From NCBI RefSeq assembly GCF_014649955.1, contig NZ_BMUA01000012.1, positions 176,555 to 240,554 of the forward strand: a stretch of 64,000 nucleotides of DNA, read 5' to 3'. Both the position numbers and the translations under genes were made by a program. Of the stretch, positions 9,245-16,816 are shown piece by piece (the stretch's first letter is position 1; each line of letters starts with the position of its first letter). Below the pieces are notes generated by a model, which saw only the letters and a list, made by a program, of their open reading frames with translations, made no database searches and had not been told where the DNA came from. This DNA comes from Streptomyces violascens. GTDB lineage: Bacteria > Actinomycetota > Actinomycetes > Streptomycetales > Streptomycetaceae.

Positions 9245-10582
9245 TTGAGTACGGGAACCGGATCACCATCCGCCCCCGCACCTACTCCCACCTACAACAA
9301 GCGCGGCGGGGGGACGTTCTCCTCGCTTGCGGTACGCAATTACCGGCTGTTCTTCTCCGGCGCCATCGTGTCCAACATCGGCACCTGGATGGCCCGGATC
9401 ACCCAGGACTGGCTGGTCCTGACGATCACCGGCTCCTCCGTGGCGGTGGGCATCACCACGGCCATGCAGTTCCTGCCGATGCTCCTGTTCGGCCTGTACG
9501 GCGGCGTCATAGCCGACCGGTTCGCCAAGCGGAACATCCTGTTCGTGACGCAGGCGGCGATGGGCCTCGGCGGCCTGTTCCTCGCCGTGATGACCCTGTC
9601 CGGTCACGTCCAGGTGTGGCACGTCTACCTGACGGCCTTCTTCACCGGCCTGGTCACCGTCGTCGACAACCCGACCCGGCAGTCGTTCGTCTCCGAGATG
9701 GTCGGGCCCGACCGGGTGCGCAACGCGGTCAGCCTCAACTCGGCGAACTTCCAGTCCGCCCGGCTCGTCGGCCCCGCCGTCGCGGGTGCCGTCATGGCGG
9801 CCGTCGGACCCGGCTGGGCCTTCCTCGCCAACGGCCTGTCCTTCACCGCCCCGCTGATCATGCTGACGCTGATGCGGACCAAGGAGCTCCAGCCGACCCG
9901 CCTCGCCCCGCGCGGCAAGGGCCAGCTGAAGGAAGGCCTCGCGTACGTCTCCGAGCGGCCGGAGCTGATCTGGCCGATCGTGCTGGTCGGCTTCGTGGGC
10001 ACCTTCGGGTTCAACTTCCCGATCTGGCTGAGCGCGTTCGCCTCCGACGTCTTCCACGGCGACTCCGGCATGTACGGCCTGTTCAACAGCCTGATGGCGA
10101 TCGGCTCGCTGATCGGCGCGCTGCTCGCGGCCCGGAGGTCCTCGACCCGGCTGCGGATGCTGGCGCTCGCGGCGTTCCTTTTCGCGGTGCTCGAACTCGT
10201 CGCCTCCGGGGCCCCCGACCTCGGCGTGTTCATGGCGCTGCTCATCCCGGTCGGCATCCTCGGCCTGACGGTGAACGTGACCGCCAACGCCTCGGTGCAG
10301 ATGGCCACCGACCCCGAGATGCGGGGCCGCGTGATGAGCCTGTTCATGATGGTCTTCACCGGCGGCACCCCGCTGGGCGGCCCGCTCTTCGGCTGGCTGA
10401 CCGACGTCTACGGCGTCCGCGTCAGCCTCGCGCTCGGCGGTCTCATCTGCGGCGCGGCGGCGATCGGCGTGGGCCTGATGCTGGCCCGCGCGGCCAACCT
10501 GCGCCTGAAGGTCGACGTACGGCCCGGCCACCGGCACCTCGCGTTCGTCCCGAGGAATCCCGCTCTGGTGACGGCCGCCTGA
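9245..10582 (+). CDS. MFS transporter (EntS/MFS_3 type)
   Basis: A 445-residue transporter with about 12 membrane helices. The N-terminal LRNYRLFFSG-like entry (here VRNYRLFFSGAIVSNIGTW), LVLTITGSS and the loop motif GGVIADRFAKR are typical of the MFS_3 branch that exports siderophores and other small molecules. TTG at 9245 is the start: AGGAGG (9229-9234) precedes it by ten bases, and no ATG or GTG is better placed. It follows the MarR gene closely and probably forms a two-gene operon, ending at the 60-bp palindrome. The substrate is unknown. Confidence 0.85.
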   Translation: MSTGTGSPSAPAPTPTYNKRGGGTFSSLAVRNYRLFFSGAIVSNIGTWMARITQDWLVLTITGSSVAVGITTAMQFLPMLLFGLYGGVIADRFAKRNILFVTQAAMGLGGLFLAVMTLSGHVQVWHVYLTAFFTGLVTVVDNPTRQSFVSEMVGPDRVRNAVSLNSANFQSARLVGPAVAGAVMAAVGPGWAFLANGLSFTAPLIMLTLMRTKELQPTRLAPRGKGQLKEGLAYVSERPELIWPIVLVGFVGTFGFNFPIWLSAFASDVFHGDSGMYGLFNSLMAIGSLIGALLAARRSSTRLRMLALAAFLFAVLELVASGAPDLGVFMALLIPVGILGLTVNVTANASVQMATDPEMRGRVMSLFMMVFTGGTPLGGPLFGWLTDVYGVRVSLALGGLICGAAAIGVGLMLARAANLRLKVDVRPGHRHLAFVPRNPALVTAA

Positions 10583-10587
10583 CGGCA

Positions 10588-10647
10588 CCCGGTACGGGAA
10601 ACGGCCCGGCCCCCGCATGCGGGGGCCGGGCCGTTTCCCGTACCGGG
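10588..10647. terminator. Perfect 60-bp palindrome, bidirectional terminator
   Basis: The 30 bases from 10588 are the exact reverse complement of 10618-10647, with no mismatch and essentially no loop. It fills the gap between two convergent genes, ending one base before the downstream stop codon. A very stable hairpin in either transcript is expected, so bidirectional termination is the natural reading. Confidence 0.85.
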
Positions 10648-10648
10648 T

Positions 10649-11854
10649 TCAGAAGATGTCGCTCCTCGCCCAGTTCCAGTCCTCGCGCCCCTCGCCCAGG
10701 GTGCCCGTGCCCGTGCCCGGGTACGTCGTGAGCTCGCGGTCCGACTTGGCGAGGAGGTCGGGCGCGTTCCAGGCGAGGTCGTCCAGTACGTCGCCGACGC
10801 ACAGCAGCGTCGGGTACTTCTGCCAGCCCCCGCTGCCGATCAGGACCCGCGGGCCGAACCCGCCGTGCCCGTTGCCGGGGTAGCGCCACAGCCTGCCCGC
10901 CGTGTCGCTGGCGACGACGTCAGCGTGCCCGTCGCCGTCGAGGTCGCCCGTGCCGGTGAACGTCAGGACCGAGCCCCAGCCGGCGCCGAGGCTCTTGCGG
11001 TGGCCGAAGCCGCCGTGGCCGTTGCCCGGGTAGAGCCAGGCGTGCCCGGACGCGTCGAGGGCCATGAGGTCGCCGCGGCCGTCGCCGTCGAGGTCGCCCA
11101 CCGGCGCGAAGCGGCGCATGCCGGACCAGCCGGCGCCCACGCGCGAGCGCTTGCCGAGGCGCCCGTCGCCCTTGCCCGGGTACAGCCACAGCACGCCGGC
11201 CTTGTCCCGGGCGAGCAGGTCCTCCTTGCCGTCGCCGGTGAGGTCGCCGTGCCGGGCCAGCGTCATGCCGTTCCAGCCGCGGCCGAGGAAGGTGCCGTTC
11301 CCGTCGCCGTCGAGGAAGTACAGGCTGCCGTTCCAGTTGCGCTGGAGGAGGTCGGCCTGGCCGTCGCCGTTGAGGTCGCCGAAGGGCAGCGCCTTCGCGT
11401 CCTCGCCGTCGCCGGAGTTCCAGTCGGAGTACTCCTTGCCCGACTGGCACTCGCGCAGCGTCCGCCCCCAGCGGAACGAGCTGTTCTCGTCCTTACGGGG
11501 CTTCGCGCCGTGCGGCGGGGCGGGCTTGGGCGCGGTGCCCATGCCCGGGGCGCGCACGTACATGTCGCGGCCCGGGTCCAGGTACTGGAACTCCGCCGGG
11601 CTCCACATGCACGAGAAGTCGCCGCCCGAGCGGTTGTAGACGGCCGGCGCCTCGTCGTCCCACGGCTCGGCGGAGGCCTGCGGGCCGGCGTACGCGTCCA
11701 TCGAGGCCTGGCTGTCGGCCCGGTCGAAGACGCAGAACTTGCCCACCGGACAGTGGTCGAGGCCGACGGAGGCGTCGGCCGGGGCGACCGCGGTCGCGGT
11801 GAACCCCACGACGGCGGCAGCCGTCGCCAAAGCGGTGCGGATGGTCGGCCGCAT
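10649..11854 (-). CDS. Secreted VCBS/FG-GAP repeat protein with I36-like N-terminus
   Basis: A 401-residue exported protein. Residues 1-28 form a signal peptide ending ADAS. Residues 30-100 (CPVGKFCVFDRADSQ, NRSGGDFSCMW) have the cysteine pattern of peptidase inhibitor family I36. Residues 155-360 hold at least four calcium-loop repeats of the form GDLDGDGxxD, typical of VCBS/FG-GAP beta-propeller blades, interleaved with LWLYPGxGxG. A role in extracellular binding or protease inhibition is inference. It is convergent with the MFS gene and monocistronic. Confidence 0.8.
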   Translation of the reverse strand: MRPTIRTALATAAAVVGFTATAVAPADASVGLDHCPVGKFCVFDRADSQASMDAYAGPQASAEPWDDEAPAVYNRSGGDFSCMWSPAEFQYLDPGRDMYVRAPGMGTAPKPAPPHGAKPRKDENSSFRWGRTLRECQSGKEYSDWNSGDGEDAKALPFGDLNGDGQADLLQRNWNGSLYFLDGDGNGTFLGRGWNGMTLARHGDLTGDGKEDLLARDKAGVLWLYPGKGDGRLGKRSRVGAGWSGMRRFAPVGDLDGDGRGDLMALDASGHAWLYPGNGHGGFGHRKSLGAGWGSVLTFTGTGDLDGDGHADVVASDTAGRLWRYPGNGHGGFGPRVLIGSGGWQKYPTLLCVGDVLDDLAWNAPDLLAKSDRELTTYPGTGTGTLGEGREDWNWARSDIF

Positions 11855-11970
11855 GGATGATTTCCCCCCAGGGAAGCCGGGGCCGGGGCCCCGCAGAAAC
11901 GAGCGACGGGATCTTACGCCTGCCCCTTCGGCGGCTTCGCACAGGGGGCCGGTCTTGATTGACTGTCCCC

Positions 11971-12540
11971 ATGCGCCTCTTCGCCGCCGTGCTGCCCCCA
12001 GCGTCGGCCATCGACGAACTCGGCCGGACCGTACGGCAGTTGGAGCACCTGCCCGGCGCGCAGGGGCTGCGCTGGACCGGGCGCGAGGGCTGGCACCTGA
12101 CCCTCGCGTTCATGGGCGAGACCGACGAGGCGGTCCTGGCCGAGCTGCACGAGCGGCTGCGCAGGGCGGCCCGCCGCACCGACCCGTTCACGCTGCGGCT
12201 GCACGGCGGCGGCCGCTTCGACGGGCGCGCCCTGTGGGCCGGCGTCGCGGGCGGCCTCGACCAGCTGCGGCTGCTCGCCGAACGCGCGGACGCCGCCGCC
12301 CGCCGCTCCGGCATCCCGATGGACCAGCACCGCCGCTATGTGCCGCACCTCACCCTGGCGCGGTCCCGGGCGCCGATGGACCTGAAGACGTACGTCGAAG
12401 TCCTCGCCGCGTTCGAGGGCAGCCCGTGGCAGGTCGGCGAGTTGGCGCTGATCCGCAGCACCCTCCCGGGCGGCGGCACCCCCGGCGAGCGCCCCCGCTA
12501 CGAGGCGGTCGCCCGCTGGCCTCTCGGCCAAGGCGGTTAG
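11971..12540 (+). CDS. thpR: RNA 2',3'-cyclic phosphodiesterase
   Basis: A 189-residue member of the LigT/ThpR 2H phosphoesterases, which open 2',3'-cyclic phosphates on RNA ends. Both catalytic HxT motifs are visible: HLTLAF in the N-terminal half and HLTLAR in the C-terminal half. The opening MRLFAAVLPP is typical. ATG 11971 is chosen; an in-frame TTG at 11959 adds four residues but has no support. The length matches the family. It is divergent from the VCBS protein gene. Confidence 0.85.
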   Translation: MRLFAAVLPPASAIDELGRTVRQLEHLPGAQGLRWTGREGWHLTLAFMGETDEAVLAELHERLRRAARRTDPFTLRLHGGGRFDGRALWAGVAGGLDQLRLLAERADAAARRSGIPMDQHRRYVPHLTLARSRAPMDLKTYVEVLAAFEGSPWQVGELALIRSTLPGGGTPGERPRYEAVARWPLGQGG

Positions 12541-12549
12541 GCTCAAGGG

Positions 12550-12636
12550 GTGGACCCGAAGACCAGGAACCGGATCATGGCCGGTGTGCTCGTGCTGATG
12601 TTCGTCGTCGTGGCGGTGGCGGCCGCCGTCGGCTGA
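12550..12636 (+). CDS. 28-residue putative membrane peptide
   Basis: A short frame from GTG directly after thpR. It begins with a charged segment (VDPKTRNR) followed by one continuous hydrophobic helix (IMAGVLVLMFVVVAVAAA) and ends at a TGA. The charged head and single helix suggest a tiny inner-membrane protein. The ribosome site is poor: an AAGGGG run overlaps the start. It could be translationally coupled to thpR, nine bases upstream. I do not recognise a family, and chance remains possible. Confidence 0.45.
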   Translation: MDPKTRNRIMAGVLVLMFVVVAVAAAVG

Positions 12637-12697
12637 CCGCCCCCGCCCCCACGCGTACGCACTCGCGGGCGCGTACCGCCTGCGAGGTCCTGCGGAC

Positions 12698-13690
12698 CTA
12701 CCAGGCGAAGGCCTCCGGGGACGGCCCGGGGCCCGGGAAGATGTCGTCGAGCGCGGTCAGGAACTCCTGCGGCAGGTCGAGTTCGACCGCCCGCAGCGGC
12801 GCGTCCAGCTGGTCCGCCGTGCGCGGCCCGACGATCGGACCCGCCACGCCCGGCCGGGTGAGCAGCCAGGCCAGCGCCACCTCGGCGGGGTCGAGGTCGT
12901 GCTTGGCGACGAGCTCCTCGTACGCCTGGACCTGCTCCCGCACGCCCGGCTTCGCGAGGGTCTGGACCGCGATGCCGCCCTGGGAACGCGAGCCCGAGCC
13001 CTCGCGCTCCTTGCGCAGGATGCCGCCGAGCATGCCGCCGTGCAGCGGCGACCAGGGGATGACCCCGAGCCCGTACTCCACCGCCGCCGGGATGATCTCC
13101 ATTTCGGCGCGGCGTTCGGCGAGGTTGTAGAGGCACTGCTCGCTGACCAGGCCGAGGCGTCCGGTGCGGGCGGCGATTTCGTTGGCCTGGGCGATCTTGT
13201 AGCCGGGGAAGTTGGACGAGCCGGCGTACAGGATCTTGCCCTGGGTGATCAGGACGTCGATGGCCTGCCAGATCTCCTCGAACGGGGTGTCCCGGTCGAT
13301 GTGGTGGAACTGGTAGACGTCGATGTGGTCGGTGCCGAGCCGCTTGAGCGAAGCCTCCACCGAGCGGCGGATGTTGACCGCGGACAGCTTGTGGTGGTTG
13401 GGCCAGGGCTCGTCGACGCCCATGTTGGCGTAGAGCTTGGTGGCCAGGACGGTCTTGTCGCGCCGGCCGCCGCCCTTCGCGAACCAGCTGCCGATGATCT
13501 CCTCGGTGCGGCCCTTGTTCTCGCCCCAGCCGTAGGCGTTGGCGGTGTCGAAGAAGTTGATGCCCGCGCCGAGGGCGGCATCCATGATCGCGTGGCTTGC
13601 GCCTTCGTCGGTCTGCGGTCCGAAGTTCATCGTCCCCAGGACGATCCTGCTCACCTGGAGACCCGTGCGTCCGAGCTGCGTGTACTTCAT
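12698..13690 (-). CDS. Aldo/keto reductase (copy 1)
   Basis: A 330-residue NADPH-dependent oxidoreductase of the AKR superfamily, predicted to reduce aldehydes or ketones in the cytosol. Seen: MKYTQLGRTGLQVSRIVLGTM, the catalytic region GINFFDTANAYGWGENKGRTEEIIG (Asp and Tyr of the tetrad), a conserved ATKLY lysine and YQFHHID histidine. Its product is strikingly similar to that of the next gene upstream over nearly the whole length, showing a tandem duplication. ATG 13690 replaces the longer frame because conserved sequence begins there. It has its own dyad and start region, separated from copy 2 by a terminator. Confidence 0.88.
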   Translation of the reverse strand: MKYTQLGRTGLQVSRIVLGTMNFGPQTDEGASHAIMDAALGAGINFFDTANAYGWGENKGRTEEIIGSWFAKGGGRRDKTVLATKLYANMGVDEPWPNHHKLSAVNIRRSVEASLKRLGTDHIDVYQFHHIDRDTPFEEIWQAIDVLITQGKILYAGSSNFPGYKIAQANEIAARTGRLGLVSEQCLYNLAERRAEMEIIPAAVEYGLGVIPWSPLHGGMLGGILRKEREGSGSRSQGGIAVQTLAKPGVREQVQAYEELVAKHDLDPAEVALAWLLTRPGVAGPIVGPRTADQLDAPLRAVELDLPQEFLTALDDIFPGPGPSPEAFAW

Positions 13691-13707
13691 GGGAATCAAG
13701 CCAACGT

Positions 13708-13725
13708 CTTCGAGCGCGCTCAAGG
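13708..13725 (-). promoter_or_regulatory. Dyad upstream of aldo/keto reductase copy 1
   Basis: CTTCGAGC-GC-GCTCAAGG is an almost perfect inverted repeat about 18 bp before the start. A closely related dyad lies at the same distance from copy 2. The form resembles operators of MerR-type regulators; the regulator is not identified here. Confidence 0.45.
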
Positions 13726-13768
13726 CAAGGGGCCGGGCCGGGACTTCCCGGCCCGGCCCGGCCCCTTG
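13726..13768 (-). terminator. Strong GC hairpin after aldo/keto reductase copy 2
   Basis: CAAGGGGCCGGGCCGGG pairs with CCCGGCCCGGCCCCTTG across a short loop. It lies after the stop of copy 2 and before the promoter of copy 1, so the two reductases should be separate transcripts. Confidence 0.7.
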
Positions 13769-13778
13769 GCGTACGTGA

Positions 13779-14786
13779 CTACCAGGCGAAGGCCTCCGGA
13801 GAGGGACCGGGGCCCGGGAAGATCTCGTCGAGCGCGCCGAGCAGCTCCTCGCTCAGCTCCAACTCCACGGCGCGCAGCGCCGATTCGAGGTGGGCGGGCG
13901 TGCGCGGGCCGACAATGGGGCCGGTCACGCCGGGCCGGGTGAGCAGCCAGGCGAGCGCCACCTCGCCGGGGTCGAGGTCGTGCTTGGCGAGCAGGTCCTC
14001 GTACGCCTGGATCTGCGCCCGCACGGCCGGGTCGGCAAGGCCCGCCGCCGAGCGGCCGCCCTTGGTGCGCGAGCCGGCGCCCTCGCGCTCCTTGCGCAGC
14101 GCGCCGCCGAGCAGGCCCTGGTGCAGCGGCGACCAGGGGATGACGCCGAGCCCGTACTCCTGGGCGGCCGGGATGATCTCCATTTCGGCGCGGCGTTCGG
14201 CGAGGTTGTAGAGGCATTGCTCGCTGACCAGGCCGAGGCGTCCGGTGCGGGCGGCGGTCTCGTTGGCCTGGGCGATCTTGTAGCCGGGGAAGTTGGACGT
14301 TCCCGCGTAAAGGATCTTGCCCTGGGTGATCAGGACGTCGATGGCCTGCCAGATCTCCTCGAACGGGGTGTCCCGGTCGACGTGGTGGAACTGGTAGATG
14401 TCGATGTGGTCGGTGCCGAGCCGCTTGAGCGAAGCCTCCACCGAGCGGCGGATGTTGACCGCCGAGAGCTTGCTGTGGTTGGGCCAGGAGGGGGTGTTCC
14501 AGGCCTTGCCCTGCGTCATGTCGCCGTACATCTTGGTGGCGAGGACGACCTTGTCGCGCCGGTCGCCGCCCTTCGCGAACCAGGAGCCGAGGATCTTCTC
14601 GGTGAGCCCCTTCTCCTCGTCCACGCCGTAGATGTCGGCGGTGTCGAAGAAGTTGATGCCCGCGTCCAGGGCGGCGTCCATGAGGGCGTGGCTGCCGGCT
14701 TCGTCGGTCAGCGGTCCGAAGTTCATCGTGCCGAGGACGAGACGGCTGACCTGGAGTCCGGTGCGTCCGAGCTGTGTGTACTTCAT
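13779..14786 (-). CDS. Aldo/keto reductase (copy 2)
   Basis: A 335-residue paralogue of copy 1. The shared core includes GINFFDTADIYGVDEEKG, ATKMYG, DIYQFHHVDRDTPF, GTSNFPGYKIAQANE and the C-terminal GPSPEAFAW. It differs mainly by a small insertion after TKMYG and in the segment around residues 230-260. It is preceded by a dyad (14803-14820) like that of copy 1, and by a MarR gene ending 47 bp upstream on the same strand. Local control by that MarR protein is possible but unproven. Confidence 0.88.
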   Translation of the reverse strand: MKYTQLGRTGLQVSRLVLGTMNFGPLTDEAGSHALMDAALDAGINFFDTADIYGVDEEKGLTEKILGSWFAKGGDRRDKVVLATKMYGDMTQGKAWNTPSWPNHSKLSAVNIRRSVEASLKRLGTDHIDIYQFHHVDRDTPFEEIWQAIDVLITQGKILYAGTSNFPGYKIAQANETAARTGRLGLVSEQCLYNLAERRAEMEIIPAAQEYGLGVIPWSPLHQGLLGGALRKEREGAGSRTKGGRSAAGLADPAVRAQIQAYEDLLAKHDLDPGEVALAWLLTRPGVTGPIVGPRTPAHLESALRAVELELSEELLGALDEIFPGPGPSPEAFAW

Positions 14787-14802
14787 GGGGCCATCAAAGC
14801 GT

Positions 14803-14820
14803 GTTCGAGTGTGCTCAAGG
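14803..14820 (-). promoter_or_regulatory. Dyad upstream of aldo/keto reductase copy 2
   Basis: GTTCGAGT-GT-GCTCAAGG matches the dyad before copy 1 at most positions and sits the same distance from the start codon. Conservation of a non-coding element with both paralogues suggests that the control region was duplicated too. Confidence 0.45.
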
Positions 14821-14832
14821 CAAGGGTTTCGT

Positions 14833-15402
14833 TCAACTGCCCAGCCAGCTGGACGCGTCGAGGCGGAAGGCCTCCGGGGGCACGGCGGCGCGCAGCGAGG
14901 CTTCGAGCTCGCGCAGCCGGTCATGGCCCAGGGTGTCGGCCCAGCTCGCCCGCAGCTCGTCGAAGACGGCCGCCGACCGGGCGAGCGCGTCCAGGCCGTG
15001 CGGGGTGAGCCGGACCAGTTTGCGGCGGGCGTCGTCGGGGTCGTCGGCGCGCTCCGCGTAGCCAAGGGCGATGAGACGGTCGACGGTCTTGCCGGCCGCC
15101 TGCTTGGAGACGCCGAGCCGCCGCCCGATCTCGCTGGCGGTCGACCCGGGCAGGCCGATGGCCTGAAGGGCGAAGCCGTGCGCGGGCCGGATGTCCGGGT
15201 GCCCCTGGCGCGCGAGCTCGGCGTGCAGCCGGTCGATGAGCGAGCGGAACCCGGCGAACAGGAGCAGCGGGAGCTCGTATCCGGGCGCGTCGGGGTGGCC
15301 CGCAGGCCCGGGGGCGGCGTTGTGCGCACCGCGATCCGAACGCGGGCCGTTGCGCGAATCGACAACCTGGTTTACCTTTTTTTCGTCAACCACGTTGTCC
15401 AT
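14833..15402 (-). CDS. MarR family transcriptional regulator
   Basis: A 189-residue winged-helix regulator. Seen: GFALQAIGLPGSTASEIGRRLGVSKQAAGKTVDRLIALGYAER as the DNA-binding core, followed by the wing DDPDDARRKLVRLT. The first 40 residues are unusual (MDNVVDEKKVNQVVD and a proline/glycine-rich link) and their codons overlap a possible operator. No later ATG or GTG would keep the whole domain, so ATG 15402 is used; it may be leaderless. It is divergent from the AhpD-like gene, which it probably controls, and upstream of reductase copy 2 on the same strand. Confidence 0.8.
   Translation of the reverse strand: MDNVVDEKKVNQVVDSRNGPRSDRGAHNAAPGPAGHPDAPGYELPLLLFAGFRSLIDRLHAELARQGHPDIRPAHGFALQAIGLPGSTASEIGRRLGVSKQAAGKTVDRLIALGYAERADDPDDARRKLVRLTPHGLDALARSAAVFDELRASWADTLGHDRLRELEASLRAAVPPEAFRLDASSWLGS
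15369..15391. promoter_or_regulatory. Possible operator between marR and the AhpD-like gene
   Basis: GGTTTACC and CGTCAACC form an imperfect inverted repeat around a T7 run. It is the most AT-rich patch in the divergent region, though it overlaps the first codons of the MarR gene. GGTTTACCTT resembles GGTTACCTTC (27972) and GTTTACCTTC (47343) at two other regulator-exporter loci. Confidence 0.35.
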
Positions 15403-15450
15403 TCTAGGGCCCGGGTCCGATCCGGGCCGTACGGAAAGTGGAGTCGCGTC

Positions 15451-15966
15451 ATGTCCCTGTTCACCGAGCACACCCTGGAATCGGCCCCGGCCGCCTCGCG
15501 CAAGTCGATGGAGGCGACCGTCCGCCACCTGGGCCGGCTCGCCCCGCCGGTCGCCCGGCTCGCCACCTCCCCGCACCTCCTGGACGGCTTCCTCAAGCTG
15601 ACCGGGATCTTCGAGCAGACCACCCTGGGGCCGGTGGCGCGCGAGGTCGTCGTCATGACGGTGGCCGTCCGCAACGAGTGCCACGTGTGCGTGGCCATGC
15701 ACACCGGCAAGCTGCGCGAACTGGGCGCCGACGAGGACCTGGTGACCGCCCTGCACGAGCGGCGCCCCCTCGCCGACCCGAAGCTCGATGCCGTACGCCG
15801 CTTCACGCTCGCGGTCCTGGCGACCGCGGGCGGCGTCGAGGACGAGGCCGTCAAGGACTTCCTGTCGTACGGATACACCGAGCAGAACGCCCTCGAGGTC
15901 GTCCTCGGCATCGGCACCTACACGCTGTCCACCTACGCCAACCGCCTCACGGGCGCGGGCCTGTGA
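15451..15966 (+). CDS. Carboxymuconolactone decarboxylase/AhpD-like protein
   Basis: A 171-residue helical protein of the CMD/AhpD superfamily. The redox pair Cys77-His-Val-Cys80 lies in RNECHVCVAMH, the hallmark of AhpD-type peroxidase partners; the true decarboxylases lack it. A thiol-based antioxidant role is therefore favoured, by inference. The start is supported by a purine-rich GGAAAGTGGAG 9-19 bases upstream. It is divergent from a MarR gene, an arrangement that often means induction by oxidants or phenolic compounds. Confidence 0.8.
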   Translation: MSLFTEHTLESAPAASRKSMEATVRHLGRLAPPVARLATSPHLLDGFLKLTGIFEQTTLGPVAREVVVMTVAVRNECHVCVAMHTGKLRELGADEDLVTALHERRPLADPKLDAVRRFTLAVLATAGGVEDEAVKDFLSYGYTEQNALEVVLGIGTYTLSTYANRLTGAGL

Positions 15967-15991
15967 GGCGCCAACTCGTCGTGTTCGTACG

Positions 15992-16651
15992 CTACTTGGA
16001 GCCCACCGGACTGATGTAGGTGCCCGGGTGGGTGGCCCCGTCCTGGAGCAGGACCGAGGAGAACTCCCACGGCAGGGTGTGGGAGTGGGTCTCGTTCGGC
16101 GGGGTGATCACGATGCTCTTGGGCTTGAACTCCTGCCCGTCGCCCTTGTTGAACGGCAGATAGAAGATGTTGAAGGTGGTCGTGGCATTCGGCCGTACCG
16201 TGACCGTCTTCGGGGTCTCGGCGGTCCCGCGGGTGAGCGACCACCTGGTCGAGCCGCCGACCAGGTCGACCCCCGGATAGCCCTTCATCGTGCAGGACTT
16301 GGCGCCCTTGTTGGTCAGCGTGATGGTCACGGCGCCCTGCGAACCCTGCGACTGGGCGCCGCTGCCCGGGGCGACGGCGAAGGCGAGCTGGGAGGTCAGG
16401 CAGTGGTCGCCGCCGGTTCCGGTCCCCGCGTCCGTACCGCCGCCGACGCTGCCGCCGGAGGGGGCCATGGTGCGGCCGCCGTCCGCGCCGGGGGAGCTCG
16501 ATCCGGTGCCGGTGCCGTTCGGGGCGGTGGTGCTCGGGGTGTCGGTGGCGACCTTGTCCGAGCCGCCGTTGTCGCTGCCGCAGGCGGTCAGGGTCAGGCC
16601 GGCGGCGATGACGGCGATCGCGGCCAGGGGGGCGGTACGCAGGCGCAACAC
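15992..16651 (-). CDS. DUF4232 lipoprotein
   Basis: A 219-residue exported lipoprotein. The signal peptide LRLRTAPLAAIAVIAAG ends in the lipobox LTAC, so lipidation is predicted at that cysteine. A 70-residue Gly/Ser/Thr-rich linker follows, then a beta-rich domain from about residue 80 (CLTSQLAFAVAPGSGAQSQG, LTNKGAKSCTMKGYPGVDL) that matches DUF4232, with its conserved cysteine pair. GTG 16651 is chosen because AAAGGA precedes it by five bases; the longer frame adds a polar segment before the signal. Function is unknown. Confidence 0.8.
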   Translation of the reverse strand: MLRLRTAPLAAIAVIAAGLTLTACGSDNGGSDKVATDTPSTTAPNGTGTGSSSPGADGGRTMAPSGGSVGGGTDAGTGTGGDHCLTSQLAFAVAPGSGAQSQGSQGAVTITLTNKGAKSCTMKGYPGVDLVGGSTRWSLTRGTAETPKTVTVRPNATTTFNIFYLPFNKGDGQEFKPKSIVITPPNETHSHTLPWEFSSVLLQDGATHPGTYISPVGSK

Positions 16652-16816
16652 GGCGGTCCTTTCGGTCGTTGTCCGTTCGGATGCCCAGCGGGCCCGGTCC
16701 CAAGCGGAACTCGGGACGCGTTGTGGACGTTCCGCACCGCCCGACGGTTTCATCGCGCACCCGTGATCATGGAGGCGGCGCGCCGAAACTTGTCCACAGG
16801 CTGTGGGCGGCCGGGC

